64,000 nt of DNA from DATBDE01 sp036270095 (GCA_036270095.1 DATBDE010000096.1:1-64000); one strand, 5' to 3'; positions 24,886-33,406 are shown, counted from the first letter of the stretch. Notes: generated from the sequence alone by a model not told the origin. A program made the numbers and translations.

Positions 24886-26472
24886 CTACCGGCCGGCCAG
24901 CCGTGCTTCGGTGCGCATCTCGCTGAGGATGCGCTCCAGGCGCGGCTCGGAGGCGCGGTCGACGTGCGTCATCGTCGCGGCGACGGCCGGGTGGACTGCC
25001 GCGATCTGCGCGTGCAGCTCGTGCGCGACGGCGCGGTAGCCGGGGTGGCCCTCGCGCCCCGAGCGCAGCTCGACCAGGTGCATGGCCTCGCGCGCGTTGA
25101 GGTCGAGCACGTAGCGGATGCGGTAGCCGAGGCACAGCGCGTACGGCGCCGCCCCGGGCAGGCCCGCCTCGACCAGGCGTTCGTACTCCTCGCGCGAGCG
25201 CTGCAGGGCCGCGCGGTAGGCGTCGCCCACGCCGGCGGCGTCGACCTCGTCGGGCACGCCGGCGCCGAGGTCGGGCGTCAGCCGCTGCCACTGCACCGTG
25301 AGCATGCGGTGGCGCTGCAGGTCGCGGAAGGCGCCGTAGTCGGAGACCACCTCGAAGCGGTAGCGCAGGGCCTCGAAGCCGCGGCCCGGCCGGTGGCGCC
25401 GGTTGTCGCGCGCGCCCACGAGGTCGGCCAGCAGCGCCGCGCGCCGGTCGGGCGGCAGCTCGGCGACGGCGGCCCGCGCCTCCTCCTCCGGCACCGTGGC
25501 GGCCTCGAACAGCAGCGCGGCCAGCAGGTCGTCCTCGGTGCCGCTGGTCGCGAGCAGGCGCACGGACGGCCGGTCCGCGGGCTCGCGCCGGTCCAGGCCC
25601 AGACTGGCCGCCCAGCGCCGGCCGGCGCGCTCGCGCTCCTCGAGGTAGGCGACCCACGCGCCGCCGCGCTCGGGCCGCTCCACGCGGGCCACGAACGAGG
25701 GCATGACCCCCTTGATGGCGTCGAGGATCATCGCCCCGTACGCGCGTGCCTCGGGCAGCGGGTGGGCGAGCAGGTGGAGGATGAGCTGCTCGTAGGCCTG
25801 GCCGGTGGCGTAGATGCCCATGTGCGACAGCGAGCTGGCGGGCAGCAGGCCGCGCAGCAGGTCGAGCGCCTTGGCCTTGATCGCGCGGCGGTGGGCGGCC
25901 TCGGGCTCGCCCTCGGTGCGCGGGAACTGCTCCTCGGCCCAGGCCATCACGCGCGGCAGGGCGTCGGCGTAGGTGGCGAAGAGGAAGTCCATCGCCGCCG
26001 CGTAGCCCGGGCCGAGCTCGCGGTCGCGGTAGTAGCGGTAGCCGAGGCCTTCGCCCATCGGCGCGTCGTAGGCGATGTAGCGCGTGGACTGCTCCAGGTA
26101 GGCGGCCAGGCGCGGGCGCTGGAGGATCTTGGTGAGGACGTTCGAGGTCCACTCGCAGGCCACGTGCGCGCCGCCGAGCTGCGCCACCGAGTCGTCGCCG
26201 TAGCCGACGAAGATGCGCTCGTAGAGCTGCGCCGCGCGCTCGCCCTCGTCGCCGTCGTAGGCCGCCGTCGCCTCGGGCACCGAGTCGGCGAACTCGTCCA
26301 GGAACAGGCGCCGCAGCGTGCCGCCGTAGCGCGAGTAGCGGGCGAACAGCGCGCCCTTGACCGTCTCCGGGAGGTTGACGAGCGCGAAGACGGGCCGGTC
26401 CAGGTTGGTGAAGTGGGGGGCGAGCCGCTCGCGCTCAGCCGGGGTGAAGCTCTCTCGGACGTCTTCGTGCAC
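24886..26472 (-). CDS. Two-domain ThyX-like (FAD thymidylate synthase) protein
   Basis: A 528-residue protein built of two ThyX-like halves. In the first, residues 119-132 read R-P-R-L-A-A-Y-L-E-Q-S-T-R-Y, a degenerate form of the ThyX signature RHRxxSxNEQSTRY. In the second, R-H-R-M-L-T-V-Q-W-Q-R near residues 387-397 is another degenerate copy, followed by LNAREAMHLVELR, the usual ThyX C-terminal helix. Single-domain ThyX is about 220-250 residues. The GTG start at 26472 gives MHEDVRESFTPAE. The changed signature residues make flavin-dependent dUMP methylation doubtful; a ThyX paralogue with another role is possible. Confidence 0.82.
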   Translation of the reverse strand: MHEDVRESFTPAERERLAPHFTNLDRPVFALVNLPETVKGALFARYSRYGGTLRRLFLDEFADSVPEATAAYDGDEGERAAQLYERIFVGYGDDSVAQLGGAHVACEWTSNVLTKILQRPRLAAYLEQSTRYIAYDAPMGEGLGYRYYRDRELGPGYAAAMDFLFATYADALPRVMAWAEEQFPRTEGEPEAAHRRAIKAKALDLLRGLLPASSLSHMGIYATGQAYEQLILHLLAHPLPEARAYGAMILDAIKGVMPSFVARVERPERGGAWVAYLEERERAGRRWAASLGLDRREPADRPSVRLLATSGTEDDLLAALLFEAATVPEEEARAAVAELPPDRRAALLADLVGARDNRRHRPGRGFEALRYRFEVVSDYGAFRDLQRHRMLTVQWQRLTPDLGAGVPDEVDAAGVGDAYRAALQRSREEYERLVEAGLPGAAPYALCLGYRIRYVLDLNAREAMHLVELRSGREGHPGYRAVAHELHAQIAAVHPAVAATMTHVDRASEPRLERILSEMRTEARLAGR

Positions 26473-26517
26473 GGGCGGTCGAGGGTAGCGCCGGACCCGG
26501 CTGCCAGAATCGCGCGC

Positions 26518-26985
26518 GTGCGCATCTCCGCCAAGGCCGACTACGCGGTGCGCGCGGCGGTCACGCTCGCCGCGCTGGAGGGCGACGCGCCGGTCAAGGC
26601 CGAGCGGCTCGCCGCCGCCCAGGACATCCCGCTCAACTTCCTCGAGAACATCCTGCACCAGCTCAAGTCGAGCGGCCTGGTCACCAGTCACCGCGGCCCG
26701 GACGGCGGCTTCCGCCTGGCCCGCCCGGCCGCGGCGATCACCCTCGCCGACGTCATCCGCGCGGTCGAGGGGCCGCTGGCCAGCGTGCGCGGCACCCGGC
26801 CCGAGCAGGTCTCCTACACCGGCGCCGCCGAGCCGCTGCAGGAGGTGTGGATCGCGCTGCGCGCGAGCCTGCGCGCGGTGCTCGAGAACGTCACCCTGGC
26901 CGATGTCGCCGCCGGCAAGCTGCCCGATCAGGTCGCCACGCTGAGCGCCGACCCGGCGGCCTGGAAGGCCCCCGCGTTCGAGTAG
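26518..26985 (+). CDS. Rrf2-family regulator without Fe-S cysteines
   Basis: A 155-residue winged-helix protein opening with the typical MRISAKADYAVRAAVTLA and containing QDIPLNFLENILHQLKSSGLV and HRGPDGGFRL. The three cluster cysteines found in IscR/NsrR at about residues 90-110 are absent; that stretch reads RGTRPEQVSYTGAAEPL. Cysteine-less Rrf2 proteins such as CymR sense sulfur status through protein partners. Its gene is convergent with, and overlaps by 58 bp, the 3' end of cysA, so control of sulfate uptake is a reasonable inference. Confidence 0.85.
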   Translation: MRISAKADYAVRAAVTLAALEGDAPVKAERLAAAQDIPLNFLENILHQLKSSGLVTSHRGPDGGFRLARPAAAITLADVIRAVEGPLASVRGTRPEQVSYTGAAEPLQEVWIALRASLRAVLENVTLADVAAGKLPDQVATLSADPAAWKAPAFE

Positions 26986-27914
26986 CTCGGGCGGATCCAG
27001 ACGATCTGCCCCGGCTCGAGCTCGAGCTCGGCCGCCTGCGCCCGCGTCAGCTGGACCCAAACGTCGCGCCCGTCGTCGAGCGTGAGCTCGACCCGCACCT
27101 CGAAGGAAAGGTGGGCGACGCGCTCGACCAGCGCCTCGCGCGTGCCCGGGCCGGGCTCGTCGACGATGGCGACGTCGTGCGGGCGCACGACCGTGTCCCC
27201 GAGCCGGGTGACGGGCCCGATGAAGCCCATGACGAAGTCGTTGGCCGGGTGCTCGTACAGGTCGCGCGGCGTGCCCACCTGCTGGATGCGCCCCTCGGAG
27301 ATGACCGCGACCTGCTCGGCGACGTCCATCGCCTCCTCCTGGTCGTGGGTCACGAACACGGTGGTGACGTGGACCTCCTCGTGGAGCCTGCGCAGCCACA
27401 CGCGCAGCTCCTCGCGCACCTGGGCGTCCAGGGCGCCGAAAGGCTCGTCGAGCAGTAGCACGCGCGGCCCGGGCGCCAGCGCGCGGGCCAGCGCCATGCG
27501 CTGGCGCTGGCCGCCCGAGAGCTGGGACGGATAGCGGTCGGCCAGGCCGTCGAGGTGCACGAGCGCGAGCAGCTCGTCGACCCGCGCCCGGACGTCGGCC
27601 TTGGCGCGGCGGCGCACCTTCAGCCCGAAGGCGACGTTGGCGCGGACGGTCATGTGCTTGAAAGCGGCGTAGTGCTGGAAGACGAAGCCGACGCCGCGCC
27701 GGCGGGCGGGCACGCGCGTGGCGTCCTCGCCGTCGATGGACACCGTGCCGCTGTCGGGGGCCTCGAGCCCGGCGATGACGCGCAGCAGCGTCGACTTGCC
27801 GCTGCCGCTGGGCCCGAGCAGTGCGGTCAGCGAGCCGGCGGGGACGTGCAGAGACACGTCGTGCAGCGCCGTGAAGTCGTCGTAGCGCTTGGTCACGTCG
27901 CTGAGGTCGATCAT
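26928..27914 (-). CDS. cysA: Sulfate/thiosulfate ABC transporter ATPase
   Basis: A 328-residue ABC ATPase. Walker A GPSGSGKST at 34-42, Q-loop Gln80, signature LSGGQ at 132-136, Walker B LLLDEP with Glu157 and switch His190 (VTHDQEEA). The C-terminal TOBE-like region (VRPHDVAIVDEPG...) is as in CysA. It hydrolyses ATP to drive sulfate import. ATGA overlap with cysW upstream. Last gene of cysP-T-W-A; its 3' end overlaps the convergent Rrf2 gene. Confidence 0.93.
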   Translation of the reverse strand: MIDLSDVTKRYDDFTALHDVSLHVPAGSLTALLGPSGSGKSTLLRVIAGLEAPDSGTVSIDGEDATRVPARRRGVGFVFQHYAAFKHMTVRANVAFGLKVRRRAKADVRARVDELLALVHLDGLADRYPSQLSGGQRQRMALARALAPGPRVLLLDEPFGALDAQVREELRVWLRRLHEEVHVTTVFVTHDQEEAMDVAEQVAVISEGRIQQVGTPRDLYEHPANDFVMGFIGPVTRLGDTVVRPHDVAIVDEPGPGTREALVERVAHLSFEVRVELTLDDGRDVWVQLTRAQAAELELEPGQIVWIRPSYSNAGAFQAAGSALSVAT

Positions 27915-28717
27915 GTGCGTGCCTCTTTCGGCTGGAGCTTGGTCATGAGCAGGAGGGTCGCCAGCGCGATCAGCGCGAGCATCGCGGACGCCGCGTAGGC
28001 GCCGGTGAGGTCGAAGGCCTCGAACCGGTTCTGGACGTAGACCGGCAGCGTGTCCGTCGAGCCGAGGATCTTGCCCGAGACCACGCTGACCGCCCCGAAC
28101 TCGCCCAGCGCGCGCGCCGTCGTGAGCACGACGCCGTAGAGCACGCCCCAGCGGATCGCGGGCAGCGTGATGCGCCAGAACGTCTGCCAGGCCGAGGCGC
28201 CGAGCGTCGCCGCCGCCTCCTCCTGGCCGGTGCCGATCTCGCGCAGCACCGGGATCACCTCGCGCACCACGAACGGCAGCGAGACGAAGACCGTGGCCAG
28301 GATCATCCCCGGGGTCGAGAAGATGACCTGGATCCCGTGGTCGAGCAGCCAGGAGCCGAACCAGCCCTGGCGGCCGTAGAGCAGGTACAGCGCCAGGCCG
28401 ACCACGACGGGGGAGACCGCGAAGGGCAGGTCGATCAACGCGTTGAGCAGCGCCTTGCCCCGCACCCGGCCGCGCACGATCACCAGCGCCGCCAGCACGC
28501 CGAACGCGGTGTTCAGCGGCACCGCGACCGCCACCATGAGCAGCGTGAGCTTGATCGCGCTGATCGCGTTGTCCGACGTCAGCGCGTCCCACACCGCGCC
28601 CAGGCCCTTGTCGAACGTCTTGTAGAAGACGAACCCGACAGGCAGGGCGAGCAGGAGCAGGAGGTAGCCCAGCGCGATCGTGCGCAGGCTCAACCGCATC
28701 CCGCGGCTAACGCGCAT
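27911..28717 (-). CDS. cysW: Sulfate ABC transporter permease CysW
   Basis: A 268-residue inner-membrane permease with about six spans. The EAA loop for ATPase contact reads EEAAATLGASAWQTFWRITLPAIRWG. The start ATG at 28717 overlaps the end of cysT by 11 bp; an ATG 18 bp further in is possible. The sequence LPFAVSPVVVGLALYLLYG is typical of CysW. It pairs with CysT to form the channel. Confidence 0.9.
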   Translation of the reverse strand: MRVSRGMRLSLRTIALGYLLLLLALPVGFVFYKTFDKGLGAVWDALTSDNAISAIKLTLLMVAVAVPLNTAFGVLAALVIVRGRVRGKALLNALIDLPFAVSPVVVGLALYLLYGRQGWFGSWLLDHGIQVIFSTPGMILATVFVSLPFVVREVIPVLREIGTGQEEAAATLGASAWQTFWRITLPAIRWGVLYGVVLTTARALGEFGAVSVVSGKILGSTDTLPVYVQNRFEAFDLTGAYAASAMLALIALATLLLMTKLQPKEART

Positions 28718-29552
28718 GGCGCAGGCTCCAGCGCGAGAGGAGGTTGATGCCCGTGAGCACGAGCAGGGCGACGAGCAGGAGCACGACCGCAACCGCAGCC
28801 GCCCCGCTCACCCCGCCGCTCTCGATCTGGCCGAAGATGTAGACGGACGTGACCTCGGTCTTGAACGGCAGGTTGCCCGAGATCAGCACGACGGAGCCGA
28901 ACTCGCCGATGGCCCGGGCGAACGACAGCGCCACGCCGGCGAGGATGGCGGGCACGAGGTTGGGCAGGATGATGCGCCGCACGATCGTGAACGAGCCCGC
29001 ACCGAGCGAGGCCGCCGCCTCCTCGGCCTCGGGGTCGAGCTCCATCAGCACCGGCTGCACGGTGCGCACGACGAAGGGCAGGGTCACGAACAGCAGCGCC
29101 ACGGCCACGCCGATGCGCGTGTACGCGACCGAGAAGCCGAACGGCCCGCGCGACCCGTACAGCGTCAACAGGGTCAGCCCCGCCACGATGGTCGGCAGGG
29201 CGAAGGGCAGGTCGATGATCGCGTTGACGATCCCCTGCCCCGGGAAGCGGTCGCGCACCAGGACCCAGGCGATGACCGTGCCGATCACCGCGTTGATCGC
29301 CGTCACGACGAGCGACACGACGAGCGTGAGCTCGAGCGTGGACAGCGCCTCCTTGCTGGTGATGACGTCCCATCCCGCGGACAGGCCGTGCTCGCCCGCC
29401 TTGGCGAACACCGCCGCCAGCGGGAGCAGCACGATCACGCTCAGATAGAGCGTGACGATGCCCATGCCCAAGGGGCCGCCGGCCCGCCCCAGGCGGGGCA
29501 GGACCGACGGCCGCTCGAGCGCGGCGGCGTCGCTAGGACTTCGCAGTCGCAA
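28707..29552 (-). CDS. cysT: Sulfate ABC transporter permease CysT (CysU)
   Basis: About 281 residues, six membrane spans, with the EAA-type loop EEAAASLGAGSFTIVRRIILP and DLPFALPTIVAGLTLLTLYG, typical of the CysT subunit. The annotated start is a TTG at 29552 inside the 3' end of cysP (20-bp overlap). A later start such as the GTG before LPRLGRAGG or the ATG of MGIVTLY is also possible, because the first 28 residues are polar. Confidence 0.9.
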   Translation of the reverse strand: MRLRSPSDAAALERPSVLPRLGRAGGPLGMGIVTLYLSVIVLLPLAAVFAKAGEHGLSAGWDVITSKEALSTLELTLVVSLVVTAINAVIGTVIAWVLVRDRFPGQGIVNAIIDLPFALPTIVAGLTLLTLYGSRGPFGFSVAYTRIGVAVALLFVTLPFVVRTVQPVLMELDPEAEEAAASLGAGSFTIVRRIILPNLVPAILAGVALSFARAIGEFGSVVLISGNLPFKTEVTSVYIFGQIESGGVSGAAAVAVVLLLVALLVLTGINLLSRWSLRHAR

Positions 29553-30552
29553 CGCCCTTGGACTTCTCGACGTTGACGAGCACGCCCTTCTGCGGGTCGA
29601 AGAAGCGGTCGTTGACCTTGCTCCAGCCGCCGAGCTTGTCGATCGTGAACAGGCCGGGCGGAACCGGGAACTTCTTCTTGTCCTGCAGCGAGGGCAGGAC
29701 CGAGCGGTAGCCCTTGGCGACGAAGACCTTCTGGGCCTGCGGCGTCCACAGCCAGTTGCGGAAGGCCGCCGCGGCCTTCGGGTTCTTGCTGTCGCTGGTG
29801 ACTGCGGTCGGGTTCTGGATCAGGATCGTCTGCGGTGGGATGACGTAGTCGACCTTCTCGCCCTTCTGCTGGGCGGTGATCGCCTCGTTCTCGTAGGTCA
29901 GGGCGACGTCGCCCTTGCCGCTGAGGAACGTCTGCATCGACTGGCGCGCGCTGCTGTCCTGCGCCACCACGTGCTTGCCGAACAGCTGGTTCAGGTAGGC
30001 GATGGCCTGGCCGTCGGTCTTGCCCTCGGTGCGCTGAGCGCCGTAGCCGGCGATCGTGTTCCAGCGCGCGCCGCCCGACGTGAACGGGTTCGGCGTGACC
30101 ACCTGGACGCCGGGCTTGAGCAGGTCGTCCCAGGTCTTGATGCCCTTGGGGTTGCCCTTGCGGACGGTGAACACGACGACCGAGTTGGTCACGAACCCGT
30201 GGTACTTGTCCGCGCCCCAGCTCGGGGCGACGAGCTCGGCCTTGACCAGCTTGTTGACGTCGGGCGCGAGCGAGAGCGCCACCACGTCGGCGGGCTGGCC
30301 GGCCTCGACCGCGCGCTCCTGGTCGCCGGATGCCCCGTAGGACTGCTTGAAGGTCACGCCCTTGCCCACCGGCGTGCGCTGGAAGGCGGGGATGAGCTGC
30401 TGGTAGGCCTCCTGCGGCGTCGAGTAGGCGACGAGGCTGATCTGGCCGCCGCCACCACCACCACTGCTGCTGTTGCCTCCGCACGCGGCCAGCACCAGGG
30501 CGGCGAGCACCGCCACGACGCCGAGCAGGACGGGAATTCGGATGCGCTTCAC
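29533..30552 (-). CDS. cysP: Sulfate-binding lipoprotein
   Basis: A 339-residue periplasmic-type substrate-binding lipoprotein. Signal peptide with lipobox L-A-A-C (Cys24), then a Gly/Ser linker. The solute-binding core (LVAYSTPQEAYQQLIPAF, ADVVALSLAPDVNKL, NPFTSGGARWN, GDVALTYENEA) is the Sbp/CysP sulfate-binding pattern. First gene of the minus-strand set cysP-T-W-A. Anchored on the outer face, it delivers sulfate or thiosulfate to CysTW. Confidence 0.93.
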   Translation of the reverse strand: MKRIRIPVLLGVVAVLAALVLAACGGNSSSGGGGGGQISLVAYSTPQEAYQQLIPAFQRTPVGKGVTFKQSYGASGDQERAVEAGQPADVVALSLAPDVNKLVKAELVAPSWGADKYHGFVTNSVVVFTVRKGNPKGIKTWDDLLKPGVQVVTPNPFTSGGARWNTIAGYGAQRTEGKTDGQAIAYLNQLFGKHVVAQDSSARQSMQTFLSGKGDVALTYENEAITAQQKGEKVDYVIPPQTILIQNPTAVTSDSKNPKAAAAFRNWLWTPQAQKVFVAKGYRSVLPSLQDKKKFPVPPGLFTIDKLGGWSKVNDRFFDPQKGVLVNVEKSKGVATAKS

Positions 30553-30676
30553 AGGTTCTCCACTTCCTCGGTCAACTTTGTGCGGCGGCCATTATGCCTA
30601 AACCTGATCGTGTTTGTAGAGATTTCGCTGCGCGCCATGATCGGGGGCAGCCTGGAACCGACGAAAGGACCCGACC
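30553..30676. promoter_or_regulatory. Divergent promoter region with AAAC-N8-GTTT palindrome
   Basis: This 124-bp gap separates cysP from the divergent RibD-like gene and holds the least GC-rich sequence nearby. AAAC at 30600-30603 and GTTT at 30612-30615 form an inverted repeat with an 8-bp spacer, the size expected for a dimeric regulator site. A role for the Rrf2 protein encoded past cysA is a guess. AAAGGA precedes the downstream GTG. Confidence 0.35.
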
Positions 30677-31225
30677 GTGGGCAGGATCGCCGTACACGAG
30701 TTCATCAGCCTCGACGGGGTCATTGAGGACCCGCGGTGGACGGCCGCCTATCCGTTCGACCCCAAGATGGGCGCGGCCATCGGGGCCATGATGCGCGACG
30801 TCGCGGGCATCCTGCTCGGGCGCCGCACCTACGAGATGTTCTATCCGGCCTGGTCGACCCGCACCGCCGAGGACGACCCCGGCGCGCCGTTCTTCAACGA
30901 GTCGCCCAAGTACGTCGTGTCGGGCACGCTGCAGAGCGCCGAGTGGCACAACACGACGATCGTCGGCCGCTACGACCCGGGGGCGATCCGCTCGCTCAAG
31001 GACCGCGTCGACGGCGACCTCTACGTCAGCGGCAGTGCCCGGCTCGTGCGCGCGCTGCTGGCCGACGGCCTGGTCGACGCGCTCCACCTGTTCGTCTTCC
31101 CGCTGGCCCTCGGCGAGGGGGAGCGGCTGTTCGCCGAGGGCAACGAGGTGCGGCTCGCGCTGCAGCAGGACGAGGCCTACGACAGCGGCGTCGTACACCT
31201 GGCCTACGGCCCGGCGGGCCAGTGA
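30677..31225 (+). CDS. RibD C-terminal/dihydrofolate reductase-like protein
   Basis: A 182-residue protein of the RibD C-terminal (DHFR-like) superfamily often annotated as dihydrofolate reductase family. MGRIAVHEFISLDGVIEDP, then GILLGRRTYEMFYPAW, YVVSGTL, DLYVSGSARLVRALLADGLVDALHLFVFPL and GEGERLF are the family blocks. NAD(P)H-dependent reductase is likely; substrate unknown. GTG start at 30677 with GAAAGGA. Its TGA lies in the left end of the foldback element at 31221. Confidence 0.85.
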   Translation: MGRIAVHEFISLDGVIEDPRWTAAYPFDPKMGAAIGAMMRDVAGILLGRRTYEMFYPAWSTRTAEDDPGAPFFNESPKYVVSGTLQSAEWHNTTIVGRYDPGAIRSLKDRVDGDLYVSGSARLVRALLADGLVDALHLFVFPLALGEGERLFAEGNEVRLALQQDEAYDSGVVHLAYGPAGQ

Positions 31226-31377
31226 CCTGAGTCGTCAGTTCGCACCTTCCCGGCGTCTGGACGCATCTGACGCCACCCAGGGAAATCGCCGTGCTCTGCA
31301 TCGACTCATCCCCTGTGCGTCGCCATTCACGCCCAGCCGCTCGGGAAGCTGAGCGCGAACTTCCGACTCAGGTCACT
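31221..31377. repeat. 157-bp foldback (imperfect palindrome) element
   Basis: AGTGACCTGAGTCG at 31221-31234 is repeated inverted at 31364-31377, and the match extends to a 23-bp terminal inverted repeat (31221-31243 / 31355-31377) with two mismatches. Further inside, CTTCCCG (from about 31245) pairs with CGGGAAG (from about 31342), and CAGGG at 31278 pairs with CCCTG at 31311, so nearly the whole element can fold on a central loop. It contains the stop codons of the two convergent flanking genes. It may be a MITE-like foldback, a REP-like element or a large bidirectional terminator. No target duplication is clear. Confidence 0.8.
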
Positions 31378-31861
31378 AGCTGCCGTTGGGCGCCCGCTCG
31401 GGCGGCTCGGTGATCGGGTGCTTGGCGTCCCAGATCGACCACAGCGCGAAGGCCGCGACGCAGCCGGCGCAGATGAGCAGGCTGTCCTTGATCCCGACCG
31501 CGTCGAACGCGGCGCCGATGACCAGCGCGCCGATCGACAGCGCGGCCAGGTAGCCGGCGAAGAACAGGCCGAGCATGCGCCCCTTCATCCCCGGCGGCGA
31601 GTCGTACTGGATCCAGGTCAGCTTCTGCACGAAGGCCGCCTCCCAGGCCACGCCGGTCCAGAACATCGCCAGGAGGGCCAGGAACAGCCCGCCCGAGACC
31701 GCCAGCAGGACCAGCGTGGCGGCGAAGACGAGGCCCTCGGCGCCGGTGATCCGGCGCCGGCGGTCGCGCACGAACCACGTCGGCGAGCCGTGCGAGGGGC
31801 GCTCGGTGACCTCGGGCAGCGAAAGACAGAGCCGGCGAACGCGCTCGAGCGCGCCGCTCAC
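31376..31861 (-). pseudogene. Chimera: YjbR/MmcQ N-terminus fused to MFS transporter C-terminus
   Basis: An open 161-codon frame made of two unrelated pieces. Residues 1-33 (ALERVRRLCLSLPEVTERPS, then GSPTWFVRD) are the start of a YjbR/MmcQ-type DNA-binding-fold protein. From about residue 38, four hydrophobic segments and the loop SPPGMKGRMLGLFFAGYLAAL are the C-terminal third of a major facilitator transporter. The junction is near 31760. A deletion that removed the rest of both genes explains this best. The GTG start overlaps the nuoN stop (GTGA), so it may still be translated. A working product is unlikely. Confidence 0.75.
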
Positions 31862-33372
31862 AGCAGACCGAGCAGGGCCCGACCAGCGTGGTCGGCCAGG
31901 TCCAGCAGCGGCGAGGGGATGATGCCGAAGAACAGCGTCGCGGCCCCGAACAGCACGGCCACGAACGCGACCTCGATGCCGCCGTAGCGCGGCCGCTCGG
32001 CGGCGGGCGCGTCGACCTCGGTCGAGCCGCCGGCGATCGCGGGCGCGGCCGTTGGTCGCATCCACATCACGGCGAGCACACGCAGGTAGTACCCCAACGA
32101 GATCATCGACCCGATCACGATCACGATGCCCAGCCACGTGTAGCCCCCGTCCACGGCGGCATCGATCAAGTAGAACTTCCCGATGAAGCCGGCGGTGGCG
32201 GGCAGGCCGGCCAGGGACAGCATCGCGAGCGTCATCGGCCAGGCCAGGACCGGCCGCGAGGCGCCCAACCCGGCGAACGCGTCGATGTCGTCGCCCAGGT
32301 CGGTCTCGCGCTCGCGCGCCAGGACCACCGCGAAGGCGGCCAGGTTCATGGCCAGGTACACGGCCAGGTAGAAGACCGTGGCCTGGATCCCCAGCCGCGT
32401 GGCCACCACCACGCCGGCCAGCAGGTAGCCGGCCTGGGCCACGCTGGACCACGCCAGCAGCCGCTTGAGCGACGTCTGCATCAGCGCGCCGACGTTGCCG
32501 ACCACGATCGTCACCGTGGCCAGGGCGGCCAGCGCCGGGCCCCAGTCCTCCTGGGCCTGGATGAAGGCGACGTCGAAGAGGCGCAGGAAGATCGCGAACG
32601 CCGCCGCCTTGGTCGCGGTGGCCATGAACGCCGTGATCGGCGTGGGCGCGCCCTGGTAGACGTCGGGCGTCCACTGGTGGAACGGCGCCACCGAGTTCTT
32701 GAAGGCCAGGCCGACGACGATCAGCCCAATGCCGGTGAGCAGCAGCGGGTCGCTGACCACCGACCCCTGCAGGGCGCGGGCGATGGCGCCGAAGTCGGTG
32801 GCCGCGGTCGCGCCGTAGACCAGGGACAGGCCGTAGAGCAGCGTGGCCGAGCCGACCGAGCCGATGATCAGGTACTTCAGGCCCGACTCGAGCGACTGCT
32901 CGCGCCGCATCTCGGTCGCGCAGAGGATGTAGAGCGCGATCGAGAGCAGCTCGATACCGAGGAACACCGTAATCAGGTTCTGGGCCTCGGCCAGCACGGC
33001 CATGCCGGTGATCGACGACAGCAGCAGCGCGTGGTACTCGCCGTGGCCGGCCTGTCGGACCGCGCTCTGGCGGGCCGACAGCAGCACCGTCGCGATGCCG
33101 GCGGTGGCGAGGATGAGGTTGACGACCAGGGCGAGGTCGTCCACGCGCAGCGCGCCCGAGATGATCGACGTGTGGCGGTTGAACTGCCAGATCGTCAGCC
33201 CGACGAACGCGCCGAGGGAGGTGATGGCGAGGAACGGCACCGCGAAGTCGCGTCCGGCGCGCCCGCGCAGGAGGCCGGCCAGCAGCACGAGCACGGCGCC
33301 GCCGAGCAGCGCCACGACCGGCGACAGCGCCGACCAGTCGATGAAGGGGCCACTCAAACCGAACACCGTCAA
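31858..33372 (-). CDS. nuoN: NADH-quinone oxidoreductase subunit N
   Basis: A 504-residue antiporter-like membrane subunit of complex I with about 14 spans (proton_antipo_M family). LLAWSSVAQAGYLLAGV and FKNSVAPFHQWTPDVYQGAPTP, with the conserved Lys and His positions for proton movement, are present. The start is TTG at 33372 or GTG at 33366 (MFGLSGPF). Last nuo gene; a 33-bp repeat separates it from nuoM. Confidence 0.95.
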   Translation of the reverse strand: MTVFGLSGPFIDWSALSPVVALLGGAVLVLLAGLLRGRAGRDFAVPFLAITSLGAFVGLTIWQFNRHTSIISGALRVDDLALVVNLILATAGIATVLLSARQSAVRQAGHGEYHALLLSSITGMAVLAEAQNLITVFLGIELLSIALYILCATEMRREQSLESGLKYLIIGSVGSATLLYGLSLVYGATAATDFGAIARALQGSVVSDPLLLTGIGLIVVGLAFKNSVAPFHQWTPDVYQGAPTPITAFMATATKAAAFAIFLRLFDVAFIQAQEDWGPALAALATVTIVVGNVGALMQTSLKRLLAWSSVAQAGYLLAGVVVATRLGIQATVFYLAVYLAMNLAAFAVVLARERETDLGDDIDAFAGLGASRPVLAWPMTLAMLSLAGLPATAGFIGKFYLIDAAVDGGYTWLGIVIVIGSMISLGYYLRVLAVMWMRPTAAPAIAGGSTEVDAPAAERPRYGGIEVAFVAVLFGAATLFFGIIPSPLLDLADHAGRALLGLL

Positions 33373-33373
33373 G

Positions 33374-33406
33374 GGGTCAGACCCCCTTGAGGGTGGTTGA
33401 GGGTTG
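33374..33406 (+). repeat. 33-bp dispersed repeat, copy 1
   Basis: GGGTCAGACCCCC followed by TTGAGGGTGGTTGAGGGTTG lies between nuoN and nuoM. It recurs with one mismatch at 52872-52904. With the two As and a G before it, it includes AAGGGG/CCCCTT as a small hairpin. It looks like an intergenic repeat family of the REP kind. Confidence 0.85.

Noticed and set aside
31358..31380. A new transposase or IS in the foldback region
   Set aside because: There is no coding frame for a transposase between the inverted ends; only a non-coding palindrome is present.
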